A stretch of DNA of 64,000 bases from Termitomyces sp. T153 (GCA_018296165.2 JACKQL020000004.1:248001-312000); one strand, 5' to 3'; numbered from the stretch's first letter, positions 37,071 to 49,259 are shown. Notes: a model not told the origin generated them from the sequence alone. Numbers and translations: made by a program.

Positions 37071-38722
37071 CTACTTCCCCTCCTCCTCTGGAGCCATCCC
37101 CGTTATCCTCCCCACCATATCCACCTCTAGTTGTGCCACCACCATTGCCAGGACCTCCGGGTCAACCAGAAGCAGCTCCCCCACATCTGTTGCCACCTCC
37201 CACCATGCTCCAGGATCTGTTATAGCCCTCAGCCTGTGCCCTGCCAGCAAATGGCTCATTTGTCTGACCTCCTAGTCCAACTCCAGTGGGAGGTCCTCAG
37301 GCATCCTTGAAAGACCATTGTGGATTGATACAAGTGCCACAGACACTCTATCAAGGAGAATCTGGTGCTCCCTGATCCAATCTACCTCATTAGGTCAGCA
37401 AGAGAATTGGAAGATAATGGAGTAACTTATAGAGAATCCCCCTCCACTCTGAGGCCACCTTGTTAGCAAGCCACTCCTTCTGCCTCCTTGCTGCCTCCGC
37501 CAACACCCTGGGCACCCCTATCTGGGACACCCCCTCACGCCCCTGCATGCCTGAGCCCTCTGCCTGCCATGCCACCATCTCTGCCCGCACTTCCAGCAGC
37601 CCCATCCACACTTGCAGCTCCTGAAGCTGCAACAGGTGCTCCATAGTGGTCCCTATGGCAATGTCCTTATCCCTCCATGCTGCATCTTGTTCTCTCTAAG
37701 CCTTGTCCTGCTCCCTCCAGACCCCATCCCTCTCCTCCCCTATCCTCTGAGCCTCCTTCTCACAAGTGGCCAACAACCATTCCAACCCCTCCACCTGATG
37801 CTGCAGGAAGGCCTCTGCAGCCGACAACGACTCCCCTGCAGACTAGGTTGGGGAATACACTGCAGGGCCTGGGGAGCCTGCCATTGCCTGCTCCCTCTGC
37901 ACTCACTTGCTCAGCCCCACCTCTGGCAAGGGGGATGTCTTCTGTTTGCCCTTGTCACATACTGCCAGGGCCCCCTCCCTCTGCCCACTCTGTAAGGGCC
38001 TGACCTTCATCAGTGGATGCCCTGCACTGCCCCTGCTCTTGACCCCCTCGACCCTCCCCAACACCCTACCCTGCTGCCCCTCCTCCATCTGCTCTGTGAC
38101 CCATGCCCAGTCCCAATCCTGCTTTGTGGTGATGCAGGCAGCATGCCAACTTGATGTAACAGAGCACCTCTCATGCCATGAGCAACATGGAAGGCACACT
38201 GACATGGTGCGGGCTCCTCAAAATTGCACTGTTCTCCCCATTGAATACAGAATAAACACTATGAGATAGGTTAATTGGTAAAAATGTAAAGTTCCACTAC
38301 CACTCACTGGGGCCGCTGCTTGACACCACTTGAGGGTCAGAGTACCCCTCATTTGCCCTACAGCAGCTACAAACTGCTCAGGTGTTACCTCTGCCTGCAC
38401 AATCCTGGAAGCTGACAGAATGGGCCAGACCACCCTGGGGGCCAGGGCAACTCTGGATTGCAAGGTGGAGACTGCCCCCACTGTGGACTGCACTGGGGGC
38501 TCCACCCAATGATGACGCTGAGGGGCCTGCCACTGCTACAGATAACTCTGTCAAAATTTTTGTCAGTGCTTCAAAGCAGGGAGATGAGACTGCACTCATG
38601 GCTATGATACATTGCCTATACATGCCTACAATTCCAGCAGCCTTCAGAATCCTCAGATGAAGGGGATGAGGACTGTGCTGAGGGAGAAGGGGACGCCCTG
38701 GGTAATACTCAGAGAAAGACAT
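37071..38722 (-). pseudogene. Antisense accessory ORF remains (fragment C)
   Basis: Antisense to the element, in the same position as the spliced plus-strand gene of the long copy (51756-53451). Recognisable blocks: ELSVAVAGPSASSLGGAP; a half cluster CIQWGEQCNFEEP; SVCLPCCSWHERCSVTSSWH; the coiled-coil tail LLQLQELQVWMGLLEVRAEM; RRQKEWLANKVASEWRGILY; and LLAGHRLRAITDPGAWWEVA to the EEEGK terminus. Stops and frame breaks are present. Where the long copy has TGA in the first half-cluster, this copy has TGG. Confidence 0.75.
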
Positions 38723-38938
38723 TGTGAAAAGGTTGAGGAACTCCAGAGTGTGTCCAAACCCTTTTTATTGACTTGGAAAGGACCCCCTGATGAATGGTGG
38801 CCATGCTTCAACTTCATTCACCATGCTGCTGCTGCTTGCTGCAGTTTGATCAATATTACTCAACTTCAATTCCCATGCCCTGCCAATCCCCAAACTGTGC
38901 CCCGCATCTCAAGGGTCTTGATGCTGAAGGGAGGGTGA

Positions 38939-39951
38939 TGTCACAACCCACTCCCTAGACCCCCAACATCATTCCCAGTCCTTACCAATGCCCTGCCAAA
39001 CTCCCCCAACCCTCACCCACCCTCTGTGCCCACTCTGGGTAACTCTGACACTTCTCCAGCAAACCCTGACAGCCCCCTGACCAATTCCAATGCCTTCTCC
39101 GCAGCCATCAACACTTTCTCTGAACCCCTGGAACCCTTCCCCACCATTCCTGACCCCATTATACACCTCCGACTCACTGCCCTGGTTCACCTGACCTGCT
39201 CTGGAGTATCACAATGACCTCGGAGCAGCCTATGTTCCCAGCTGATCCCATCAGAATATCACTGCAGCCTGCCCCTTGATTGTACCTGACACCCATCAAC
39301 TCCACACAGCTCCATCAAGCCCCACCACCATGCCTGCTGCCCTCTGGAGCTATCCAGTAGTCAGTATATAAGCCATAGAGTAGCTCCTTGTACTCTAGTC
39401 TTGATATTGCATCAACTGGTCTCTCATGTTTTGTGTTTCTTTCTGTCTCTATTTCTATTTTTAATCTTGAACCTATTTCTTCTCTGTCTCATCTCATCTC
39501 GTCTCCATCTCATCTTGATTGTCTCTATTTTCTTTGTTTCCCTAAGTTCTTTCCATCTCTGACATCAGTATGAACTCTGCACATGTGCTACAAACCCCAA
39601 ACATTCTTACAACAACTCCGGACCTCACTCTTCACTTAGCCCCAAACCCATCAAGTCTTAATTGATCCCCTGTCAAACTCTGGCTCCACCTCCATTCCTA
39701 GTGAAGCCTTCGTCTACCCCGCAATCTATTTACATGCTTACAAACTTGTTCCTGACACCCACCCAAGCCCAACGTTAATACACTTGGTCTTAGACTTCCC
39801 AGGACCACTCCGGACTTGCTTGGACTGCTCCCCTTAGCTTCCCCTCACAAGTCTCTCCACTCCATGTCAACTCTGGAGCACTAGGTTATAAGCGCAGGAC
39901 ATTGCATCTGCCTAGTAAGGATTCATGTAAGCCCACCATAGCGGACTCACA
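38939..39951 (+). repeat. Gypsy LTR (fragment C)
   Basis: Starts TGTCACAACCCACTCCCTAG and ends near GCGGACTCACA. It is the plus-oriented version of the family LTR, with TATATAAG near 39367 and AGTCTTGATATTGC beginning about 30 bp downstream. Confidence 0.85.
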
Positions 39952-40184
39952 ACAAAGTGGAAAGGAGAAGTAGAGAGGCAGTGCCATGGATCATGTGATG
40001 CTGACTGAAAAGGTGGAATTTACCTTCATTGCTCTTACCTAATCTTACACATGCAACAAAGGTGAGAAAAGTAAATTACTCTTGTTCACCTAATCTTACA
40101 CATGCAACAAAGTATCTGTTGTCTTGTCTGATTGGGTCTGAGTGAGGCTGCCAAGAATGACAGCCAGAAACAAGAATGGAATAG

Positions 40185-40694
40185 AATTGAGAATGAGATG
40201 AGATTAGAGACAACAAGAGAGAAATAGAGACAAAACTGGGAAATGAGACATAACAGGATATGCTCATAAGTAATATCAAGACTACCATAGCAGATATTAC
40301 TCTACAACTTAAACACTGACTACTGGGTCTACTCCAGGGATTGTGGGTCTGATGGTGGAGCTTGTTGGGGCTGTTTGGGTTGGACAGGTGTCAGATGTAA
40401 TCAGGCAGGCCATGATGACACACTGGTGTGGGTCCATGGCATGTGTTGGGGTTTAGAGGAAGCATTGTAGGTTCCCAGGAGCTTGGTCAGGGTTGGGGGA
40501 GTGACAGGGCCCACAGGAGAGATGTCAGAGTTGTCCAAGGAAGCATCAGAGTTGGCTGAGGAAGTGTCTGAGATTGCCGGGGCAAGTGCTGGGGGTGGGC
40601 AAAGGTTGGGGTGGGTTGAGGGGCATTGGTGGTATCCTGTGGAAGTGGGGTTTGCTTGGGGAGAGGTCTGGAGGTCCAGGGATGGGTCATGACA
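40185..40694 (-). repeat. Truncated LTR of a related gypsy family
   Basis: Shares the GAGATGAGATTAGAGAC, AGTAATATCAAGACTA and TACTGGGT blocks with the LTRs above and ends GTCATGACA. The outer half and interior are diverged or missing. It is not a simple copy of the B, C or long-element LTR. Confidence 0.6.
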
Positions 40695-41428
40695 ATCATG
40701 CTACTTTGAGAGTGACACCTTGAAAAACCTATGACTTCATACAAAATACCAAGGAACCTTGCCACATGCAAGAGATACAAGCATAGCTGGCTCAATATGT
40801 GTGGTACAGGACATTATAGTCAATGACTGTGTGATTGATATGAAGTTTGGTAATACAGAGGTTCAGGAGTTGGTACAGGGGGATAATAGTAGAGATGCTG
40901 CTGCTGCCTCAATGCATAAGTCTTGACAAGACTAAAATGATATTTGTCCCAACCCCAGCCACAGGACTGCACCAAAAACATATTTCTGTGAGGTCCGGAT
41001 ACAGCAACTCAAAATTGTTTGCTGAGGTTATAATGCATCTAAGGAACTCTAAGTCTGTCAAACTGCAGGATAATTTGCTCTGAGCCACAAATATTGTTGG
41101 CCATGAGGTACTATATGTACCTCACAACCATGAGCTTGTCACACAGATTCTAGACTAAGCTCATTGCATGGTCTGGCACTCACTGCACAATGGAATATAT
41201 CTATTGATGGTACTGATGGACAAAGTAGTTTTGCAGATGCTCGGCGACGGACAATCATGATACAATCAACAAGTGGTATGACGGCCGGCAGTATCACGTC
41301 AGCTTCGAAGTCCAGGCGGACATTTGTTCGCAAGCGTAGAGTTGTCACACAAGGAGGAACATCCTAGAGATACATTAGCGAACTTCTGAACGCTGTTATA
41401 TATGTTCTGATACATGCACATACATACA
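40695..41428. other. Boundary between transposon cluster and gene block
   Basis: No gene recognised. CpG content rises abruptly near 41220, marking the end of decayed repeat DNA. The right part is the 3' flank of the C2H2 gene. Confidence 0.5.
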
Positions 41429-43377
41429 TCAAGAAGTTTGTCCCGTCGTCAATCGCTTTGGAGACTTGCGAGGATTTCTCTTCCCACAAGCATTGAGTTC
41501 AATGTGTCGATCAACCGAATCTTTCCGACCTGATGCAAAGTGTCTGCCACACTTAGGACACATCGCCACGTATCGTGTCTTCTTCTCAATCCCATGCAGG
41601 TTCTCTTGATGTCGTTTGAGCTCCCAGTTGGAGAAAAATGTCCCATTGCAGCCCTCAATCTCACATCTAACCTTATCCACCTCGTTCCGTGTCTTCTTCC
41701 TCTTGCATTCCTTTTTACGCGACTCCCCACTGTCACCTTCACCGTCGCCACTGTGACATTTACCGTCATCTGCGTCTAGTTTGACTTTCATCTTGCCTTT
41801 GCCTTTGCTGTTGCTGTTGCTGGGGGAAGTTTTCGGCTTCATAGTCAGAGGACCAGGTGGAACTTGAGCCTGGATTAGTTCATGGACTCGAGGAGCTTTT
41901 TGAATAGGGCGTTTTTGAACGGGGGGATGGGAAGTGTTATCTTCAGAGACTACAAATTCCACAAATGGCTTCTCAAAATGTAACGTATCGAGGTTCAGGA
42001 GCGCCGGATTCACTGACGAAATGTTGACTATGACATCTTCCTCAGGTAAGGAATGCGGGAATGGTTTGGCAGCAAGGATTGACTGGGGTGATGGAAAGGT
42101 TAGTGATTGACCAGAAGTGGGGGTACAGAGAATTGAATCCTGCGAGAAGGAGCTGTCCGTATAGCTCGGGGACAAGTTAGGACGAGTCGACCAGTCCGAT
42201 GACGAGGAACCATCATACTGGCCATATGATTGAGACTCTAGATCTGTTGGGGTATTCCCGGGAGGAAAGTCATGAATCGGCTGCGGAAACGACATCTCTA
42301 AATCTTGAGAACTCTGACCTATTGACACTGGTAGCTCGAAAGGGAAAGGTAGGTTGGCGAGAGCTGGGGTCTGCTCGAAGGGATACTGCACTGAGGAACT
42401 ACTCAGCGACTCATTCCAATGATCAAGGAGCTGAGGACAAGAATCAGGCGATTATTGAATTCAGCAAGCAAGCAACATACCTCTTGTGATACTAGCGGGT
42501 TGGCCGTGCCCCCGGGGGCTAAAATTTGTTCATTCCGAGTGTCCGTATGAAGTAGAGGGAGAGAGGCATTGTTATTGATTCCTTCGAAAGTCAAATGCAA
42601 AGCGGGCACATCTCTCTCTAAGATTCCTAGAGGGGGTGTAGTGCGAAGGGCAGGAAAAATGTCTGTCATGCTATGAGAGCAGCTGACAATCTGAGGAAGG
42701 ATCTTATGATCCTCAAGTTTGAACGCCGTTTTTCCTTCGTTTCTTTCGGGCAGGATGTCGAAGGCTGTATGGATCAACTCATTAACCATGTCAGCACTCT
42801 GCGAAAGAGATTCTGATCCTATAGTCGGACTTGGGTCCCTGGGAGGATCAATGTCTGTGGAATCATTGGAAGGGAATGATATTATGACTTTTGACCCTTT
42901 GATATCATCCAATGTCACCAGGGGCACTACTTCACCATCTCCCAAATCCACAGTTTCCTTAAATTTGACGTTTGACCCAAACCGCAAGCTGGGATCGAGT
43001 ACGACTCTAGTCAGAGGCAGACTGTATTAGGAAAAGGTTCTGGACCCTGAAAATTGGCATACTCTGCTTTCCTTCGGCGGAATAAACTCAATTCTTCAAA
43101 GCCTTGGGTTAAGTCATCCAAATCATCTGTAAGCAATCTGGAAAGCCTCTCCCTGGAAAGAAGAATGAGAGAAAGATTTCAATACTCCAATGAAAACGCA
43201 CTTCGAGTGTGCAACTACACGCTCCGTCTCTCTGACCTTTTTGAAACATGGTATCCAATCTTCGTCTGAATCATCAAGATAACCCGTCATAGATTCAAAG
43301 AAAGCGATTCCGGTTTGAGCATTGTAGTAGGGGTTACCCACTATCGTCTGACTCGAGTTTTGCATGAAAGTAGTCAT
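41429..43377 (-). CDS. C2H2 zinc-finger transcription factor
   Basis: Likely nuclear DNA-binding regulator. Exon 1 starts MTTFMQNSSQTIVGNPYYNA at 43377. Exon 2 reads RLSRLLTDDLDDLTQGFEEL. A 41-nt intron leads to exon 3 (LPLTRVVLDPSLRFGSNVKF onward). A GTATGT...CTCAG intron near 42480-42433 joins it to the last exon (LLDHWNESLSSSSVQYPFEQ). The long middle is disordered and Ser/Pro-rich. A basic region (KGKGKMKVKL, RKKECKRKKTR) precedes one clear C2H2 finger CEIEGCNGTFFSNWELKRHQ ending in H, then a second CPKCGRHFASGRKDSVDRH. The tail is KSPKRLTTGQTS. Start and first two junctions are less certain than the finger region. Confidence 0.82.
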
Positions 43378-44045
43378 AGTAGTCAACGATAAAGACTGGA
43401 GTTGGGGTGAGAGCCATCTGGTATGTCGACATGATCGGAGTAGCACGCCTGTGGGTCCATTGACATTGACAATGCACACGTGTTGATAAAACGTAGTACG
43501 AGCGATGATATTCTTCCGATATCTCCTAAATCTCGACCTTTATGATATCAGATGACAGTCGATCTGATATCATATTCCACTTACCTGGAGCCATGTCAAC
43601 ATCCTGGTGATCATTTGAAGAGCCCATCAGTTAGAAAATTCCGATCTCGAAGGACTCGCAGTGATATTCTTTCAGATCAAGTTCAAATATGTAGCGTCGA
43701 ATTGTCGCTTGGCTGCGAGTCAATGTTCTCATGATGCTTTGTGTTGCAGGGTCTGAGGGACATACGGAGCTTATGCCATGGTATGGATGGGTTTAGGCAC
43801 ACAAGAAATACCAATAATACAGGAAGTCCTCAAAATTCCTTAATTGAAAGTAAGAAGCTCAATTCACATACCTCGATTTCACGGTAAGTACCTCATCAAA
43901 ATTGAGGGGGAAGTATAGGAATGTCAAGTGATCAGACTGCTGCGACTCAGGGTGGGAAATTCATGCGGGTGAACGAAGATCAGTTGAAAATGATAACGTA
44001 CATAGTCAGAGTTTTGCATCTTCACATACAACCTACACACTCGCG
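43378..44045. other. Divergent intergenic region
   Basis: Holds the promoters of the C2H2 factor (minus) and the oxidoreductase (plus). The inverted sequence TGATATCA occurs near 43540 and 43568. No gene seen. Confidence 0.45.
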
Positions 44046-45393
44046 ATGTTCGGTGGAATTGCAATCCTGGGGGCAGGGATATTTGCTAAAGAAGGTTTGT
44101 GATTCGCGACTTTGGGAAGTGCCTCAACAAACTCGATTTGATTTTTGACTCCGACTTCTCTTCGTACAGCTCATTTGCCAGCATTGGTAGCTCTGGGCGC
44201 TTCGGCGCCCCCTTTGAGGGCAGTGTACTCTCGATCAGAGAAATCGGCTCAAGATTTTGCGGCTACGGCAGGTCAAGCTCTAAATCTAGCTGCACCGCCT
44301 CCTGTATATTATGATTCAGGTTCGGCTTCACAAGCTGATCTTGACGCTCTTCTTGCGCGATCGGACATTGGCGCCGTTTTCGTCGTACTGCCCATTGCAC
44401 TCCAACCATCTATCATTCTGAAGGCTCTTGCTGCTGGCAAACATGTTCTCTCGGAAAAGCCTGTTGCACCTGATGTCAAGCAGGGTCTGGAGCTGATCAA
44501 GAGATATAATGAAGTTTACAAGCCGAAGGGGCTGATTTGGCGCGTTGCCGAGAACTTCGAGGCCGAGCCTGGCGTCCGCGCGGCAGGAGCTGCCGTTGCA
44601 GCTGGGAAGATCGGTAAAATTATTTTCTTCAGAACGGTCACGTCCAACCACATCGATAAGACTTCGAAATGGTATAATACTCCTTGGCGTACTGTGCCTG
44701 ATGTAAGTTTCTTTACTGCACCTTGGAAGTCGTTCAGCTGATGCTCGTTATAGTACCAGGGCGGTTTCTTAGTGAGCAAGGATTATTTGCAGATTCTAGT
44801 GATTGAGTATTATTCTCTGTATTAGCTTGACGGCGGTGTGGTGCGTATCTAGCTATACTTTATCGACGCATTCGATCTTTGCTCATTTTACCTTTGTCTA
44901 GCACACCATCGCAGCCCTACGAACAGTGCTCCCATCCCGTCTCACGCACCTCACTGGCTTTGCATCCCTAAACAAAGACTACCTCGCACCCCATGACACC
45001 ATTCATGTCGTGGTCCGCTCTGGCACCGAGTTCCACGGGACTGCCGAACTTACCTGGGCCGCGCCAACAAAAGCTCGCCCCACCACCGATATGTTCTTAA
45101 TCACCGGCACTGGAGGGTGGGTTTCTTTGAACATGGTCGGAGGTGTCTGGAAGGTGCTGATCAAGTCGGTGGATGGGAAGACGGGGCAAGAAAAAGAGGA
45201 GGTCAGCGAATACGAGATGCAGGGTGTGAGGTTGGAAATTGATGCTTTCCTGGGTGCGATCGAGGGGAAGACAGATGCATTAACCATTGGAGATCCTTTG
45301 GAGGCGCTCCGTGATATTGCTTTCATTCAAGCTTCCCTCAAGAGCAACGGTAATCTTGTTGATCTTATCGATCTAGTTCCAGAGTCGCTGTAA
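44046..45393 (+). CDS. Gfo/Idh/MocA-family NAD(P)-dependent oxidoreductase
   Basis: Predicted cytosolic dehydrogenase acting on a sugar or polyol-like substrate; the exact substrate is not deducible. Five exons (44046-44094, 44170-44702, 44754-44771, 44826-44840, 44902-45393) total 1107 nt, 368 aa. The Rossmann motif MFGGIAILGAGIFAKEAHLP spans the first junction. VLPIALQPSIILKALAAGKH and VLSEKPVAPD give the family EKP signature. ENFEAEPGVRAAG, DYQGGFL, LDGGVHTIAALRTVLP and DPLEALRDIAFIQASLKSNG complete the C-terminal domain. Exons 3 and 4 are 18 and 15 nt, supplying YQGGFL and LDGGV; leaving either out breaks the conserved core. An in-frame ORF upstream (from 43921) is not needed. Confidence 0.92.
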
Positions 45394-45606
45394 ATATTTC
45401 ATGCTCGAGCAAGATTGATATGAATGTAACTCGAGTTAACAATCCTTTGCCATGATCTGCAGAAGATCTTCATGGAGTGCGTGCCATATAGTCAGAAAAA
45501 CAATATACGACAAATAATTGCATACAACAGAGTCTAGTCTATCAGCCCTAGATTCAGTCTCGCATGGTTTGATTACCATTACCATCTCCTCGAGCACCAG
45601 TGATCA

Positions 45607-46194
45607 TTGTTGCTCCCTCAGCCACTGCACACTGTGCTTTTCATCCGTGGAGTACGTATATGCCCGACGTAGGTCTTCCACATCCGCATGCTCCGCCTTT
45701 CGCTTTATCGCAGCGTCGTCTGCATCGCCATCGTCGTGATCATTGTCGCAACCTCTTCCATCAGCGCTACATCCTCTTCTTGAGATCTGACAGGAGAGAA
45801 ACGTTTAGATGGTGCAGTGGAAGGGAATCGAATAGACCCAGACCTGATCTGAATAGTCTGCTGGTCTTCCTCGCTACAAGGGTTTGTGCTGACGATGCGA
45901 TCGAGAACGTCAACAGAGAGGCCGTGAGGACTGCGCAACCATCTATTTCGTTCGATGAAACTGTCTGCACGACTTCTTTGCATTTTCGAATTTCTCCCTC
46001 GGGGCATTCGACGAACTTGGTCCGCGCGTCATATCCAGTTTTATGCCAGTCTGCTGGATTAAGGATGAGAGACGGACATCTGCACCCATCTTATCGTAGT
46101 CTCGGACCTTGCGAATGAACGTCCGAAGTTTCTGATTTTGCCTGAGGTTGTGTCGATGGCACAAGCACCTTCTTCTTCGAAATGGCATCGATCA
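45607..46194 (-). CDS. Unresolved coding-like segment
   Basis: I do not recognise this. On the minus strand several frames read like pieces of one spliced protein: KKKVLVPSTQPQAKSETSDV at the start, TKFVECPEGEIRKCKEVVQT in the middle, and a plausible C-terminus AIKRKAEHADVEDLRRAYTY ending SVQWLREQQ and TGA near 45607. Junctions are not clear, so it may be a small nuclear or charged protein gene with introns, or a decayed one. It lies convergent to the oxidoreductase. Confidence 0.3.
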
Positions 46195-47486
46195 TTCTTG
46201 TACCTTAGTAATGTAATATATCGTCCCCCAGGCCTCTGGTTTTGACAGTAAGCTTCCCCGTTGGTAGCCTAAATTCACGAATGACGAATGAGAGGTAAAT
46301 CAAGCGGGCGTGACAAGCGACGCACCCCAGTGAGAATCCGGTCAATTCAACTACCTGCCCTCAATGAGCTCAATCTCAACCTTTATCCTTACAAGTTACA
46401 TCATTCATCGGAAAGCTTGAGTAAAGCTTCGATTTTGGACATTGAAAGCGAGAAAACTTCGCTCGCCGCAATCATAAGTAAATGGTACGTCTGGGCCAGT
46501 GTTTGTGTCATGCCCGCCATGGAATAAGTGGTAATTTTGGTCTATCAAGGACGTGTGCATACCTCATGAAATGGCCGCCTTCCCAGCCGACGGTGGTCCA
46601 ACAAAAAACATTTCTACGGCCAACTATCCTTTGTGACACCACACCATGTTCAGGATCATGCCTACGAGATTTCGCGCCTGCGCATGTACAACCATCCCTT
46701 GCGAGTTCCTTCGAGGCCAAAGCCGGTCGTCGAGGCCCAAGCCATATGTGAGTGAGCACCTATATATATCTATAGAGTTGTAAGTGTTTAAACTGATCGT
46801 TTATGTCCCTCGTTGTCCCGCACACCTATCCGCTCCATTTTAGCGATGTCGCGCAGCTCGTAGGTCCCTGTAGTCATTTGCATGCCCTTGGAGGTGTTTG
46901 GAATCTGTCAAAGCTAGATAAATTTGGAGGCTAATCATGTTTTCGGGGTTAAACAAAGTTCTTACTCAGCGATCATTCCGATTCATCGAGCCTCATCGGT
47001 TCTGACTGACCAACGAGCAAACGCATGGACTCAAGAACGGCGAGTCTATTCTATCTGCCGTGGGACCAGTATAGTACCGATTGACAGTGGTTGAACGTTG
47101 AACTACCAGTGTCACCTGCGCACGCCGCACGAACACCGGTCCGCGTTTCCATCAAGCATGCAATGGACGTTTGCTCCACCAACTCCACGCGAACTTCATG
47201 CTGAATTGCGGGAGCTGCCATCGTCAGTAATTTGACTAGCCAGCTGAACCGTGTTCGCCCTTTGGCACCCGGAAACTGACATATACTATGATCGTCTTCG
47301 AAATGGCCTTACAACTAGCGTTTTGGCTGACAAATGAGGTTAAGGAAATTCTCAATAACGAGGTGCATTGGTAGTTAATACGCAATTCTAAAGTCACACA
47401 TTTTTTCACGCAAACAGTTGAGCGTTTTATGGACCAGGATACAATACGGACAAAGACGCCACTCATATACTAGTACTCTTGAGAAG
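46195..47486. other. Intergenic region, no gene recognised
   Basis: Short frames only. No repeat or RNA gene seen. Confidence 0.5.
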
Positions 47487-49085
47487 TCATTTGAAAATAA
47501 CATCAACGAACTCGACGTCTCTTCTCAGTTCATCCGCGAACTTTTTAGGATCACACTTTCCTGCATAACCCTCCATTACAAGCCGTTGGAGAGAGTGGAA
47601 ACCAGCTTTTCTTCGACAATCGAAGCAAGTTAACATCCGTTCTCCGAGTTCCTTTTCCTCACCGTCAACGAGATGCAGATTCCAACGAATAAGTGTCAGA
47701 GATTTCAAGGATATAAAGAAAGCTACTGTGTCAGGCTTTATAGCTGTTCCCTGTTCTAGCATGCTCATCAAGACAAGTTCATTACAATGAACTCGCAGGC
47801 TCCCAAGGTGTGGAAGGGCACCAAAAAATGCCCACTGGTCTATCGTTAGCACGGCTTTCTTAGAAATCTCCAGATATGTAATTTTGTCGAGGTGAAGTGA
47901 CTGCCAAAAAACTTCTTTGAGTGCAGAAGGGAGATCATAGCCACGTAAGCCATGAACATCGATGACGAATGGCTGCTGAGTGGTATTCAACTTCCGGCAC
48001 TGGATCTTTTTATCTATCTTGAGCTCGTAAACCGGACCCTTGACACCAACATCAAGCCTTCGTGCCAGCGTTCCAATGGCGGAGAGGGCGGAATGGTCAC
48101 TGAGATACGCATCACCAACGGACAAGCCAGGAAGGCGAATGATGATCGTGGTGGCTTGTGCTGAGAATACGATGTGGTCAAAAATGAATGCACAATCGGA
48201 AAGACTATACGAGATATCGATATGCTTGAGATGTTCTAAACATACTGACGCAATATCCTGCAGTGACGATGTGCTCCGCAGGACGTCCGGATCCACGATT
48301 GTGAGTGATTCAAGAAGAGGTGTTCGTATAAGCATGTTCAGTAGCTCGTTCACCGTCGGTTTACTATCTGCCGATAAACGAGAGATGGCGAGAGATCTTA
48401 GATTCTCGAAGGCTGAAAGTTTCCAGTCTAAACACCAGCCTTCCAGTCTGAGATGTTTTAGTTGCGACAATCCTGCGACGAACCCGCTTGGAAGCTGTTG
48501 GGAGGCTTCCGCTTCTGCAAGATTGATTTCAAGGCTTTCCAGCATGGGTGCAGGCTGATTGAGCAGTGGAATGAGCTCTGAGAACATATTGAGGCGCTGT
48601 TTCTTCTCGTTGTCGAGGAAAAGCTCGTGCCTCTCAGGCGATACCCACACTGGTACTAGGCCGAGGGTAAGACCTCTGATACGTGGAAGATCGGAACGTA
48701 TGACATCTTTTAAAGCTATATAAGAACCTGCGGGGTCCTGGAGCATTAAGGCTCCCCAGAGCGTAATCGTCAAAGGCGCTGTCTTTGAACGCTGAATCAT
48801 CTCCGGCATCCACGCAGTATTCATGAGTCGGATGGAAGACCACAGATTTGGGTTGGACAATGCCACAGCACGCCAATGGGAGCACACATGGGAAACGCTT
48901 TTGATCCAGTCGAATTCCCGCCATTTCCTGTACTCTTCCCCCCATCTCCCGTAGTTCTGCCACGCCTCGCGGACAATGGCCACTTCTTCAAAAATTGTTC
49001 CAAGAATTTCATGAGGAAGTCGACAAGTGAAGGTAAGTGCATTATGGCATTTCTTGTAGTAGCGGATGATTGCTTCATGATTCAT
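47487..49085 (-). CDS. F-box protein with leucine-rich C-terminal region
   Basis: An uninterrupted 532-codon frame. Residues about 20-90 are the F-box: TFTCRLPHEILGTIFEEVAI and SVSHVCSHWRAVALSNPNLW, the form expanded in agarics and expected to bind Skp1 in an SCF ubiquitin ligase. Residues about 170-520 hold irregular leucine-rich segments (LESLEINLAEAEASQQL, LKHLRLEGWCLDW, LLESLTIVDPD, LGSLRVHCNELVL, LKSLTLIRWNLHL), probably the substrate-recruiting part. The frame stays open upstream of the chosen ATG to an acceptor at about 49171 (encoding DPKFEGAFVTAASRAVIDEY), so the true start may be in an earlier exon. Confidence 0.85.
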   Translation of the reverse strand: MNHEAIIRYYKKCHNALTFTCRLPHEILGTIFEEVAIVREAWQNYGRWGEEYRKWREFDWIKSVSHVCSHWRAVALSNPNLWSSIRLMNTAWMPEMIQRSKTAPLTITLWGALMLQDPAGSYIALKDVIRSDLPRIRGLTLGLVPVWVSPERHELFLDNEKKQRLNMFSELIPLLNQPAPMLESLEINLAEAEASQQLPSGFVAGLSQLKHLRLEGWCLDWKLSAFENLRSLAISRLSADSKPTVNELLNMLIRTPLLESLTIVDPDVLRSTSSLQDIASVCLEHLKHIDISYSLSDCAFIFDHIVFSAQATTIIIRLPGLSVGDAYLSDHSALSAIGTLARRLDVGVKGPVYELKIDKKIQCRKLNTTQQPFVIDVHGLRGYDLPSALKEVFWQSLHLDKITYLEISKKAVLTIDQWAFFGALPHLGSLRVHCNELVLMSMLEQGTAIKPDTVAFFISLKSLTLIRWNLHLVDGEEKELGERMLTCFDCRRKAGFHSLQRLVMEGYAGKCDPKKFADELRRDVEFVDVIFK

Positions 49086-49259
49086 GATTTCCTTTTGAAT
49101 GTATTCATCGATAACAGCTCTGCTGGCAGCAGTGACGAATGCGCCCTCAAATTTGGGATCCGTGAAAAAATCTGTCCGGGTAATCAGAACATGCCTATGA
49201 TAGCATTTCCCGCAGATAAATCGAGCTTACCCTGCATATTGTGTATAAGGAAGAATTAA

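Larger units (their letters stand above)
35760..39951 (+). mobile_element. Gypsy fragment C: integrase, chromodomain, antisense ORF and 3' LTR, plus orientation
   Basis: Begins inside the integrase, directly against the outer end of LTR B, and continues to a 3' LTR at 38939-39951 preceded by a polypurine tract (GAAGGGAGGGTGA). Lacks the 5' LTR, gag, protease and RT. Fragments B and C therefore diverge back to back. Confidence 0.88.
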
